DNA from: Archivesica marissinica
Lineage: Eukaryota; Mollusca; Bivalvia; Venerida; Vesicomyidae
NCBI GenBank assembly: GCA_014843695.1
Contig: CM026404.1
Coordinates: forward strand, 59,274,954-59,338,953
Direction: 5' to 3'
DNA: 64,000 nt
The notes under the pieces were generated by a model that was not told where the DNA came from, made no database searches, and was given only the letters and a program-made list of their open reading frames with translations. The translations under genes were made by a program, and so were the position numbers. This document shows positions 33,501-45,500 of this stretch, piece by piece (position 1 is the first letter of the stretch; each line of letters starts with the position of its first letter).

Positions 33501-36500
33501 TACGGCCCAATTAATAGTCTCGGTGTTAAAATATATTTATTTGACTGACCAGGCAAAATATATCGACGCCTGTTCCCAGCCTGTACAGTTGCAGTAAGGT
33601 AAAAATATCATACAAAACCATTGAAATGTGTGGAGGATTTCAATAGATGGCAATAAAACTTACATGTAGAAGGAAGTTTCAGGATCACAAAATCATCTAC
33701 AATAACTCTTAAAACTAACATCACATTTACAGTTACAGCATATTCCAGAAACATTGTAAACTTACTTTGAAAGGTGTCCCATGTCATACAGCAACCAAAG
33801 AAGTTCCTGGAAGAAAAATATATATTCTTATTTCGACTACCGTAAATACTCTCCTATAAGACGACCCCCCTACTTTTGTCATGAAATATGTTGGTTTTGG
33901 CATGCACTCGCATATAAGACGGGTTGATAAAATGGACACCAGACCATGTATAAATTACTTTTGGCAAGTGCAAGTCAGGGATCATTCTAGAGGGTCATGT
34001 GGGCGTAATATTTGCACTAGGGTCCTTGACATCACCCTCTGGGGCCCCACTTCTCCCTAAAAATTATTTGGCTAAAATTGTTTTTTTTACAATTTCCATA
34101 CAAAATCTTGTCCAGTAAGATACACTGGCCCATTATAAAGTACCCCTTCTATTCAAATGTATTTAATGGTCATAGTGTGAATTTTACCATACTTTGTTGA
34201 CATTTATTAAACAACACCATTTAAGGACGCAAGCGTATTTACCAGATTTTTGGTGCATATTTTAGCGGATCTTGAACTATTGTGCTTGTAGAATTGCTAT
34301 TTCCACATGCGCATTATACATCAGAACTCCACCCCTGCAGATTTTTGAACTATTGTGCTTGTAGAATTGCTACTTCCACATGCGCATTATACATCAGAAC
34401 TCCACCCCCTCCAGATTTTTGAACTATTGTGCTTGTAGAATTGCTACTTCCACATGCGCATTATACATTAGAACTCCACCCCCTCCAGATTTTTGAACTA
34501 TTGTGCTTGTAGAATTGCTATTTCCACATGCGCATTATACATCAGAAATCCACCCCCTCCCCATTTTTACACCAAAATGTTGGTGCGTGTTATACATGGA
34601 CAAAGAGATGACCACCTAATTAACTATTGTACAAGGTTTATCTTTCAGTGTTCACAAACAATTACTACACATGTACGCTGCCATATGGTTCCCCGGCAGC
34701 GAGGATAAGTTTAAACTTTATTTATTTTACAACGATTGCAAGTTTTAACAACTTATATTAATCACTCTCGTTGGTGCGGATGAAAGCGTAATTCTGGTCA
34801 TTCATGTGGGAGGAAACCGGAGTACCCGGAAAACCCACATGTCCGCTCTGGCGATAAACGTACCATCTCACCCGGGTTGCATTGGTGAGAAGCGAGCGCG
34901 CTAACCACTGCGCTAATCGGATAAACAAACACAAACAACAAAACAATTTTAAAAGTCATTATGAATAATTCCCGTAATGGTGTTCTTTAAATCTTTATAA
35001 TCCTATCGTATTTTTCAAACATACAGTATCTCGATATATGTCAGATAAAATGTATATTTACCCATTCAACACCAAATAACTGACATGGATTGGTGCATGA
35101 TATTTTCAGACGAATAAATTAATAAGAAAATTACATTTGGACCAGTTCATTTATCAAAATGGGTAATTTTTGTCTAAAAATAGTAATATTATGGCAAAAA
35201 GTGCAGATCCTGATGAAACGGCTTGTCATGTTCCGCCGCCAGCTCATCTGGATCCACACTTTTTGTAAGCCTATTGATTGCAGCCTCATTGTACATGATG
35301 TGAGAGACTTACAGAGGAATGCAGATGCGACTAAGACACCAAATATGGATTCAAATTGTGCGGGTCTATGACTTAGCGAACACGATCTTTATACAACAAT
35401 TCCGAGATCATTCTTTCAAACTACAATGTATATGGTTAGTCCTGAAATGGACTATTGGTTAGTCCTGAAACAAACTATTAGTTAGTCCTGAAATGGACTA
35501 TTGGTTAGTCCTGAAACGGACCATTAGTTAGTCCTGAAATGGACTATTGGTTAGTCCTGAAACGGACTATTGGTTAGTCCTGAAACGGACCATTAGTTAG
35601 TCCTGAAATGGACTATTGGTTAGTCCTGAAACGGACTATTGGTTAGTCCTGAAATGGACTATTGGTTAGTCCTGAAATGGACCATTAGTTAGTCCTGAAA
35701 TGGACTATTGGTTAGTCCTGAAACGGACTATTGGTTAGTCATGAAACAGACCATTAGTTAGTCCTGAAATGGACTATTGGTTAGTCCTGAAACAGACTAT
35801 TGGTTAGTCCTGAAACGGACCATTAGTTAGTCCTGAAATGGACTATTGGTTAGTCCTGAAATGGACTATTAGTTAGTCCTGAAATGGATTATTAGTTAGT
35901 CCTGAAACAGACTATTCGTTAGTCCTGAAACAGATTATTAGTTAGTCCTGAAATGGACTAAAGTCCTGAAACAGACTATTAGTTAGTCCTGAAACAGACT
36001 ATTGGTTAGTCCTGAAACAGACTATTGGTTAGTTGTGAAACAGACTATCGGTTAGTCGTGAAACAGACTATTGGTTAGTCCTGAAACAGACTATTGGTTA
36101 GTCCTGAAACAGACTATTAGTTAGTCCTGAAACGGACTATTAGTTAGTCCTGAAATGGACTATTGGTTAGTCCTGAAACGGAATATTGGTTAGTCCTGAA
36201 ACGGACTATTGGTTAGTCCTGAAACAGACTATTGGTTAGTCCTGAAATGGACTATTGGTTAGTCCTGAAACAAACTATTAGTTAGTCCTGAAATGGACTA
36301 TTGGTTAGTCCTGAAACGGACCATTAGTTAGTCCTGAAATGGACTATTGGTTAGTCCTGAAACGGACTATTGGTTAGTCCTGAAACGGACCATTAGTTAG
36401 TCCTGAAATGGACTATTGGTTAGTCCTGAAACGGACTATTGGTTAGTCCTGAAATGGACTATTGGTTAGTCCTGAAATGGACCATTAGTTAGTCCTGAAA

Positions 36501-39500
36501 TGGACTATTGGTTAGTCCTGAAACGGACTATTGGTTAGTCATGAAACAGACCATTAGTTAGTCCTGAAATGGACTATTGGTTAGTCCTGAAACAGACTAT
36601 TGGTTAGTCCTGAAACGGACCATTAGTTAGTCCTGAAATGGACTATTGGTTAGTCCTGAAATGGACTATTAGTTAGTCCTGAAATGGATTATTAGTTAGT
36701 CCTGAAACAGACTATTCGTTAGTCCTGAAACAGATTATTAGTTAGTCCTGAAATGGACTAAAGTCCTGAAACAGACTATTAGTTAGTCCTGAAACAGACT
36801 ATTGGTTAGTCCTGAAACAGACTATTGGTTAGTTGTGAAACAGACTATCGGTTAGTCGTGAAACAGACTATTGGTTAGTCCTGAAACAGACTATTGGTTA
36901 GTCCTGAAACAGACTATTAGTTAGTCCTGAAACGGACTATTAGTTAGTCCTGAAATGGACTATTGGTTAGTCCTGAAACGGAATATTGGTTAGTCCTGAA
37001 ACGGACTATTGGTTAGTCCTGAAACAGACTATTGGTTAGTCCTGAAACAGACTATTGGTTAGTCCTGAAACAGACTATTGGTTAGTCCTGAAACGGACTA
37101 TTGGTTAGTCCTGAAACAGACTATTAGTTAGTCCTGAAACGGACAATTAGTTAGTCCTGAAACTACTGGCAGCTGTAAATAGACTGCCTTACACTCTCCT
37201 GCCATCATGCAGGGTTTCCACTGGAGAAAATGAAATGCTTTAGGGCCCGCACATCTTTCATTACTGTTGTTAGGGATGTGAAGAAATTTAATACAAGTTG
37301 AACATACAAACATAAATACATCTTACACAAATATCACATTATAATAAATCTTAATTGATAAAAGTTATGTCAAATACCTCATTATAATCAATAAACATTG
37401 CTCACAAAAAATATTTTTAACAGATCTCATATTTTATAAACACTACCACCATGTAAAACTTTGATGCCGGACAATGTCAATTACTGTCTTGTATATTCGA
37501 GGTCAATAACCAATGGGTGTGTAGTGTAGTTAACATCCTGTCCAGGATTTACGGATTTGCTGGCAGGTATGAAACAGAACTGAACTTGGAGACAGTTAAA
37601 GCGACATTGCATCGCAAATAGCCAAATAAATGCATTGTTCACGTATAAATGCATTGTTCACGTATAAATGCATTGTTCACGTATAAATGCATTGCTACTA
37701 CAAATTCTTCCGAATACATTCGACCACAAATATTAAATCAATAAACAGTGTTTGTGGTCGACAAACTTTCAAAAGTGAATGTAGGCTTTCATATACCAGT
37801 CATCCACGCTCCTGAATTGACATTTCTTTGTCATTGTAGTCAATACTAAACGCTTGATACTGTCGCTTAGAGATAATAAATTTAACTAAGATTAGTCTAC
37901 AAATAAATATGCATAGGCACAAATGTGAGATATAATTTATTAGTTGAAATACTCAATTTTTGAGGCAAATATTTGGGAAAAATTACACGATATATTATAT
38001 ATTTATCCTAGGTTTACAGTAATTCGGGTAATGATGTGTAATCAAGTGTTGTGTTTATATGCACGATTATTTCGTGCATTTTCGGTTAGTATAAATAGTG
38101 GAATGTAGATAGTTATCTCCATTCGAAGTCGTTTGCATTACACGATACACGTCAGTTTATTGGATTTTTACGATATTTTAGGCGACCATATGCCACGTGG
38201 CGAATCCTTAAATTAATAAAGCAGTTCTAATTCAACGCCGACATTCTTGACGATTTGGATACAGTTTCGGATCTTATCAGGTCACTTCGGGCACCATGCC
38301 CCCAAACAGAACAGGGAATCAACACGCTTGTTCGGTTCCGTTCCGTTCCCAGATTCACACGAAGTCGGCCATCCGTATAGGAGGGTACCGTAGTTCAGAC
38401 AATCACTTCAACAGGGTTGTTTCAAACACAGAGGTTGGCGAAAAATGAACATATCAAAGATGAGTATAATTTTAGTGAATTGTATTGTTCAAACAATTTC
38501 GAAGAAGACATTATGTTTTCACACGAATGTTATTTGAGTCACTGTGTGCAAAACCAGTCCATTATTTGTTTTAAAGGCAGAATAAGAGAACATTTCGATT
38601 TTTGGAAAGATACAATTAAAGCCCCCTCTTTTATTTTAGAGATTATCAAAACGGATAGTGTTCCCTTTTTAGATGTTCCGAGCAGTTATTTGTTCAAATC
38701 TGCAGTTTCTAATTCCGTTTTTGCAGTTGAGGCAGTGGAAGATCGTTAAACTATTATTCAAGGCCAAAGCTGGGATATTTTACTAAATGTTTGAGTTCGA
38801 TGGGTGCATTGAATAATTGATGTTTTGGAAAAAGCAGCTTCTTCTAGTACAGTCAAACAATTGTTTTCAAAACATACACATTCAGTGACTATTTATTCAG
38901 ACGTTAGTAATGTAGCTTGCGCATCATACGTTGAGTCGAGAACAAACTGATTTGCAATACAAAATTAGTCCTCGGTTGAACGGACAGTTTTACTTGGCGG
39001 GAACTGTACGCACTTTTATTTGCTTTGAGGAGTTTTTTGTTTCATAAAAGGTCGGATCGTTCATTGGTACACGGACAACCAAAATTGTGTCAGAATTGTA
39101 GACGCTGGAAGTATGAAACCCAGCTTGCATTTTATAGCAGTAAAAGTGGATATTTTTGAATTTTCAGCCAGACAGGACTTTTCTCAAAAGTACATGAACA
39201 GTGTTTTTGGTTCTAGTAAAATTTAATAGTAAAGTCTTGGCTATTAGATTGCGAAAAATCTCGGATTGATTTAATTTGTGTGTTTTGCATTTATTTATCG
39301 TCGCTACCGGTTGCCCATATGAGCGACGACTCCTGAATAGATTAGTCATTTTAGATTTTGGAGCGGTGGTACAGACGGGTAACCATTCCGGAGTCTACTC
39401 TGGTTCATTCATCCGCGCGGTGTGGGGCACCGACGCGGGACTTCGGTTTGGCGTCCCATCTGGGGGACTGTTGGTTTTATTGGGGTCGGACGGGGGATCG

Positions 39501-42500
39501 GGCCTGCGATCCCTGGTCCGGCGTGTTGACCACTGGACTACAGATCCGTCTGTGGATTGCTTTAACAGTGTTGGACACTCATTTCAATATGTTCCGGCCA
39601 ACTTGGCCTGTACTTGAGAAAAGGTACCAGCCAAGATGAAATTGTACAGGCCAATTTTTGGCCTGTACTTAAGAATTAGTTCCGGCCAAAAATAAATGGT
39701 ACAGGCCATTGAATGTGGTTCTGTCCGGTGGCTTTGCCACCGGATGCATGTGCCGCAGGCAATTGCCATGCTAGGGGGGTCCGGGGGCATGACCCCCCCC
39801 CGAAATTTGTTTTAAGTAGACACAAAATGGTGCATTCAGGTGGACTTTGGGATAAAATCAACCTCTTTTTTTATCTTAAATTTTGTCACTTTTTAGATAA
39901 TTTTTCTTCAAAATTGCTACATGTAAGTAACTGTTTAACTAAGGGGGGTTGATTTTGATTCATTTTTAGGACTGTCCCCATTCAACTTCTTATCTTTTTT
40001 TATTAAAAACCTTTCCATGTTATGTTTTTGTCTTGTGGTTTCAGGATTAGTAGAATTATTCTGCTTGGAAACTAAACCTATTGCAGTAGCGGGCATTTCC
40101 CGACATATGATGTACTTACTTATCTGTATCATCTTAAAACGTTTTTCGTTGTACATAATTGTAACAAGTAAAAGCGTCTCGTCAATGAACAAGTACTCGG
40201 TGATCTTGTACATTTTATCCCTGCAGAAAGGTCCATATAATCTGCTGTCAAAATATTGTTGCGTCACAGAAAACGCATTCAATGATTCTCATTGCGTCTC
40301 TGGCCATTTCATTGCATCAAACCCGCAAGAAACGCACAGTGAGAAAACACTATCAAATTCTGGTGTACAGAAATATCTGTGCTAATGAGTTGTAGGATTA
40401 AAGACCGCCATTTAATCCAATTATCCGTAATTAAAATGTCACCAACTTCTCAACACCCCATGCAATCAAATGCCAAACAGCTGATTTCCAATAAACGAAC
40501 GCTTGTCATCATCGCACACGTGACCGCACATGCGACCTTCACTTTCATGGATTTTCGGCCGATTAAGTTTCTTGAACAATGTTATTTTGCCGATATTTAT
40601 GGCATGCGCAAAGGATTTTCGCCAACTGAAGATTTTTGGAGCCAGATTTAATTTTTATGCGCATTTGGCGACAAATGCGACCGACAGCGGGAACCCTGCC
40701 CCCGATTGACCTTGGCTCGTGCTCAAGGCCGTAGCTTACAAGCAGACTTAGTGAATGAAACCTAGACAGCCTGATGAAAATTTCCATTGACGGCCCAGAC
40801 AAGTTCAACTTCAAATCGGCATTTGTAATGTGGTCCAAGAAGAACAGACGCATTTTGAACTGAATTTTTTTTGTAATTTGTTAGACATAGTGGATACTTG
40901 TACATGTATGTAATTCTGATGTATTTTTAAATTATTATGACCAAGAAAATAATTAAAGTTGTAAAAGTTCATTGGATTGTCTTCAAAAATGATTAGTATG
41001 CATGTCTTTTTGAGCTTAAAGTTCATTTGAAATGTAATCCTGTGTTGGCTTCCATTATTAATCACTGTCACAGGGCTACATTGTAAAATAAACTTTTAGC
41101 CTTAACAGGTATGCATTCTTTCATTCTAATGTCTATATTAATACTTCTTCCAGAAAAAAACGGGCTAGAATCTCACCATTTACAAATAAAAATACCAAAA
41201 AAATCAAACCAGGGAGGGGACGACACCCCTCCCGGAGGAGGACGACACCGCTCCCGCACACACCCCATCTTTCAAACAGATAAGTGGCCCCAACTTTTTT
41301 CTGCCCAGTGTGGGTCCCTGCAGGTAGTATATTGGATGTTGTGAAAGCAGGTAGTATATTGGATGCTGTGAAGGCAGGTAGTGTATTGGACGCTGTGAAG
41401 GCAGGTAGTATATTGGATGCTGTGAAGGCAGATAATCTATTAACAAAACATGTGGATCTTACATGGATTGGTTTACAATGTTTACGTTTTTAGGAAGGAT
41501 ATCCGACTTGATTATTGGATTGTTAAAAATTCGTAATGTATGCAGAATTATGGTAATTCTATTAGGCGTTTTTGTATGTACGACTTGATTGATGCGAGTA
41601 TCATTTAATATTATAGTTGGATATGCTTATTTTTATATATTTAGGTATCGACTGTTAAAATTATGAATAATATCGCTATTTTCATAGCAAAATGTAAAAC
41701 CGACATATATAGGGACGACAATTGGTGTTTGATAACAAAAACTAACGGTGTTGCCTGCCCTGTTGCAATGTTTCAGAAATATCTAACATGTGCTATTATT
41801 GTTGACGGATCCAACAAATTTATTTTTCGTCAAGTTTCGTATTTCAAGACTACGAATTGTGCCAAACTGAGAGGATCCTCCTCTATCTTACTCTAGATCT
41901 AGAATGATTATTCTCAGCATGTTTTAATCTATCGGTTTACAAAAATCACTTTTGGGGTTTAATAGTTTACGGTCTGGTGGTGCGACAGCGGCAGCTAATT
42001 CTGGCATATCAGATATATTATTTAGACGACACGGCCGTTGGCGCAGCGAGAGAGCCAAGGATGGCTATGTGAAAGACGATTTACTTGTTACCAAATGTAT
42101 TGGTATCTAATGATGACCTTTACGTTGATATTATTGTCATGAATGTTCGTAAAATGTTATAGAATCATGTCAATTACATAATAATTTAAAACCAGAATAC
42201 CAGTTCTTTGTGATTGTTCGAAATGATTAACATGGTAATGCAAATGACCCATCCTAAATCTTGTTTGTGATTCTTTTCCCCCTAGAATTACTTGATTATG
42301 GGATAAATGATTTATTTACGTTTGAGCGGAGCAAATTAGGGAATAAATATATTTATCCTAGGTTTACAGTAATTCGGGTAATGGTGTGTAATCAAGTGTT
42401 GTGTTTATATGCACGATTATTTCGTGCATTTTCGGTTAGTATAAATAGTGGAATGTAGATAGTTATCTCCATTCGAAGTCGTTTGCATTACACGATACAC

Positions 42501-45500
42501 GTCAGTTTATTGGCCCCCACCCACCCGCCCTGAATTGAATATGCCAGTCTCGAAAGATTAAGGTCTGTTTTTGATGAAACTATTTTCCGTTTGCAATGGC
42601 AGCAAGTGGAGGGTATTGATCGTTGCAGATCATTGGGGTACCTGGTAATTCTATTAAAATCGGAATTTATTTATCGACAGGTTCGACGCCCTTTACCAGG
42701 ATTATCCAAGCGTTTATATCCAGTGATTGATTACAAAGAGACGAATCGTCAGAGGAATGGCATCTACATAAATGGCGGCTTAGAAAATTAATTTCGGACT
42801 TTAGCTTTATGTTTTTACTTTGTCACCTAGCTACTCTCAATTACAATGTATGTGATTTAAGTTCTAAGACTGTTAGTTCAGACAGGTTATATTAGGTTTA
42901 ATTTACATGAGCCGAAAAAGAAAATGATATAATATTAACAGTTTTTAGCCTCTTAATTTATAACAGTTTTTAGCCTCTTAATTTATGATACCATTTATTG
43001 TTATACTGCTCGGTGGGAAAGTCACGGGGCAGCAAAGAAGGCCTTTTCACACTGGATAGTTGCATGGTTTCTTTCTACCCCCCCCCCCTCCTCCACAAAA
43101 AAGAAATAATAGAAAAAGATGAGGAGATTATATTATATATAATATAATTAGGGGAGTGGGTTGGGGCAGCCGGCACTCAGTTTCGTATTTACGTGGCTGT
43201 CTTATATCGAGATGTATACTTTTTACACAGAGTAAGGTGTACTTTACATCACACACTGATTTATTTATGTTGTGAGGTTTTTAAGCATCAATAATTTGAG
43301 TTATTTTTATGGTCGCAGGTTTAAAATTGAAGAGAATGTTTATACATGTATATATTAATAAATGATTAACATGGTAATGCAAATGACCCATCCTAAATCT
43401 TGTTTGTGATTCTTTTCCCCCTAGAATTACTTGATTATGGGATAAATGATTTATTTACATTTGGGCGGAGCGAATTAGGGAATAAAGGAAATTACATTCT
43501 GTATAAATATGCATTTTCACTGATGCTTAAAGGTTGGAAATTGGATATAATTATAATAACAAAGGTTGGAAATTGGATATAATTATAATAACTGAGATTG
43601 ACAGCTGAAAAAGAAAATTTATTTTTGCCAAATCATTTTTTTATATTGCCAATTATTCTTTGTTCCGCCAAATGCTGAAATGGCGCATGCATCCTAACAG
43701 TTTATTGACGGATGTCTAAAATGTATGATCTCAATATCTCCGAATCTATAATTTCAACATTTCTTTTATCTTAATGATATGCGTAGACGTTCTTCATTGC
43801 AACATCACGTTGTACGATATGCTACGAGAATGTTCACAGATTTGACAAAATCGATAAAATCAGGTCATGTCAACTTCGGCATTTTTTGTCGGACATTTAT
43901 GTTTGCGAGGAAATTGTCCAAATTTAACATTTATAAGTAAACACTATATAATGTTCATATTTCGTCTTATTCATTCCGTTTATATTATCGGCAAATGGTT
44001 TTAATAGTTACTTGTAACGCTCGTCAAAAATAGCAACTTTTTGATTCATTGCGAGAGCAACTACGGTTAGTGCGGGTCGCGGGTTTCATTGATTTTCGTT
44101 AAATGAGGACAAATTTATCTGAAAAAACAAATGTCCTCAAGGCTGTTCACTCTTGTATATAATGTGCAGTAGAAAAATTGGACAATGGTCTTAGTAACGA
44201 ATAAGCACGCTCTGCATCAGAAATGACCGTAAAACTGGACCAAAGGAATATTTAAAAGCGAGTTATCACCTGTTGTAGAGAGCCCATCTCTATACTGTCT
44301 ACAGTGGCAGTTATGGACGGATTGATAGCAGAGACGATGGCCGCCACCTCCATTTGCATTGTACACACCACAGGATGCCCATTCAAATATAACCAATGCT
44401 TCTCGGACACCGCATCATTGATTGGCTGACCCCTCTTGTCCTCATTACCTTTACCTAAAACAACATTATCAAATTCAAACCACAGGCAGAATTAACCCTT
44501 TCAACACCACAGACCTCTAAATCGGCTTACAAAAAAGTGTAGATCCAGATGAGCCGGCTCATGACGAGCCGTCTCATCAGGATCTGCACTTTTTGCAAGT
44601 AATACTACTATTTTTAGGAATATTTGTTACCCATTTTGATAAATGAACTGATCCAAATGTAATTTTCTTATTAATTTATTGGTCTAAAAATATCATGGAC
44701 CAGTCCATGTCAGTTACTTGGTGTTGAATGGGTTAACAATGCTTTGATAGTATAATGGGTGGTGAAAAAAGTTTTTATATACAGTATTGTTTTTTAAAAT
44801 TATGTCTTCTATGCAAACATTTGCTTTTTTTCAGCACCCATTATTCAGACATACCAGTATATATATAACAACAAAATTGTTTGCAACATCTATACAGACA
44901 GACTATATAGTCCAGTGGTAACTGACCCTAATAAAATTAACAGTCTTTCAGATGGGAAGTTAAACCGAGGTCTCGTGTCGGTGCTTTAAACCGTGCACGT
45001 AAAAGAACCAGAGGAGACTGTAATGGGTCTCTCTCTGTATCATTGCACTATCTTCCAAATATCTAAAATGACTCATCTCTTCAGGGGGCGTCGCTCATAT
45101 GGGTAACCGGTAGCGACGATAAATAAACGTAAAACACAATTTGCAACATCTGTTGAAATCACTGGTTTTCAATGATATATCTTACAGTTAGGTACACCAG
45201 ACTGGTCACGGTGGTAGCCAGTGATATATCTTACAGTTAGGCACACCAGACTGGTCACGGTGGTAGCCAGTGATATATCTTACAGTTAGGCACACCAGAC
45301 TGATCACGGTGGTATCCAGTGATATATCTTACAGTTAGGCACACCAGACTGGTCACGGTGGTAGCCAGTGATATATCTTACAGTTAGGCACACCAGACTG
45401 GTCACAGTGATATATCTTACAGTTAGGCAGAACAGATGTTGGTCACAGTACTATCTGGTGTCAGATAGATCTTAGGTAGCACAAATTTAGGTATAATCAT

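Larger units (their letters stand above)
37998..43486 (+). mobile_element. DIRS-type tyrosine-recombinase retrotransposon with split direct repeats (degenerate)
   Basis: Elements of this order use reverse transcriptase, RNase H and a tyrosine recombinase instead of an integrase. Left end 37998-38163 (A1) recurs at 42348-42513 (A2) with one difference seen. Segment 42221-42347 (B1) recurs at the right end 43360-43486 (B2) with about three differences. B1 abuts A2, reproducing the joined ends B2-A1 as in split-direct-repeat DIRS elements. Between them are RT, RNase H and recombinase remnants, all plus strand and all broken. A SINE and unexplained DNA occupy 39275-41480. Lies antisense in menin intron 3. 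No target duplication, as expected. Non-functional. Confidence 0.85.
37596..43530. mobile_element. MITE family R copy 1, split by the DIRS element
   Basis: Left part 37596-37937 begins TTAAAGCGACATTGCATCGC and matches R copy 2 (58378-58779) to GCACAAATGTGAGAT. The right remnant 43487-43530 matches its end (GGAAATTACATTCTGTA, then ACTGATGCTTAA). The DIRS element lies between. A 19-bp unit (AAATGCATTGTTCACGTAT) is tripled at 37630-37688. Confidence 0.7.

Noticed and set aside
38417..38749. Host gene
   Set aside because: [15 protein letters not shown] motifs and the surrounding split direct repeats place it in a DIRS element.
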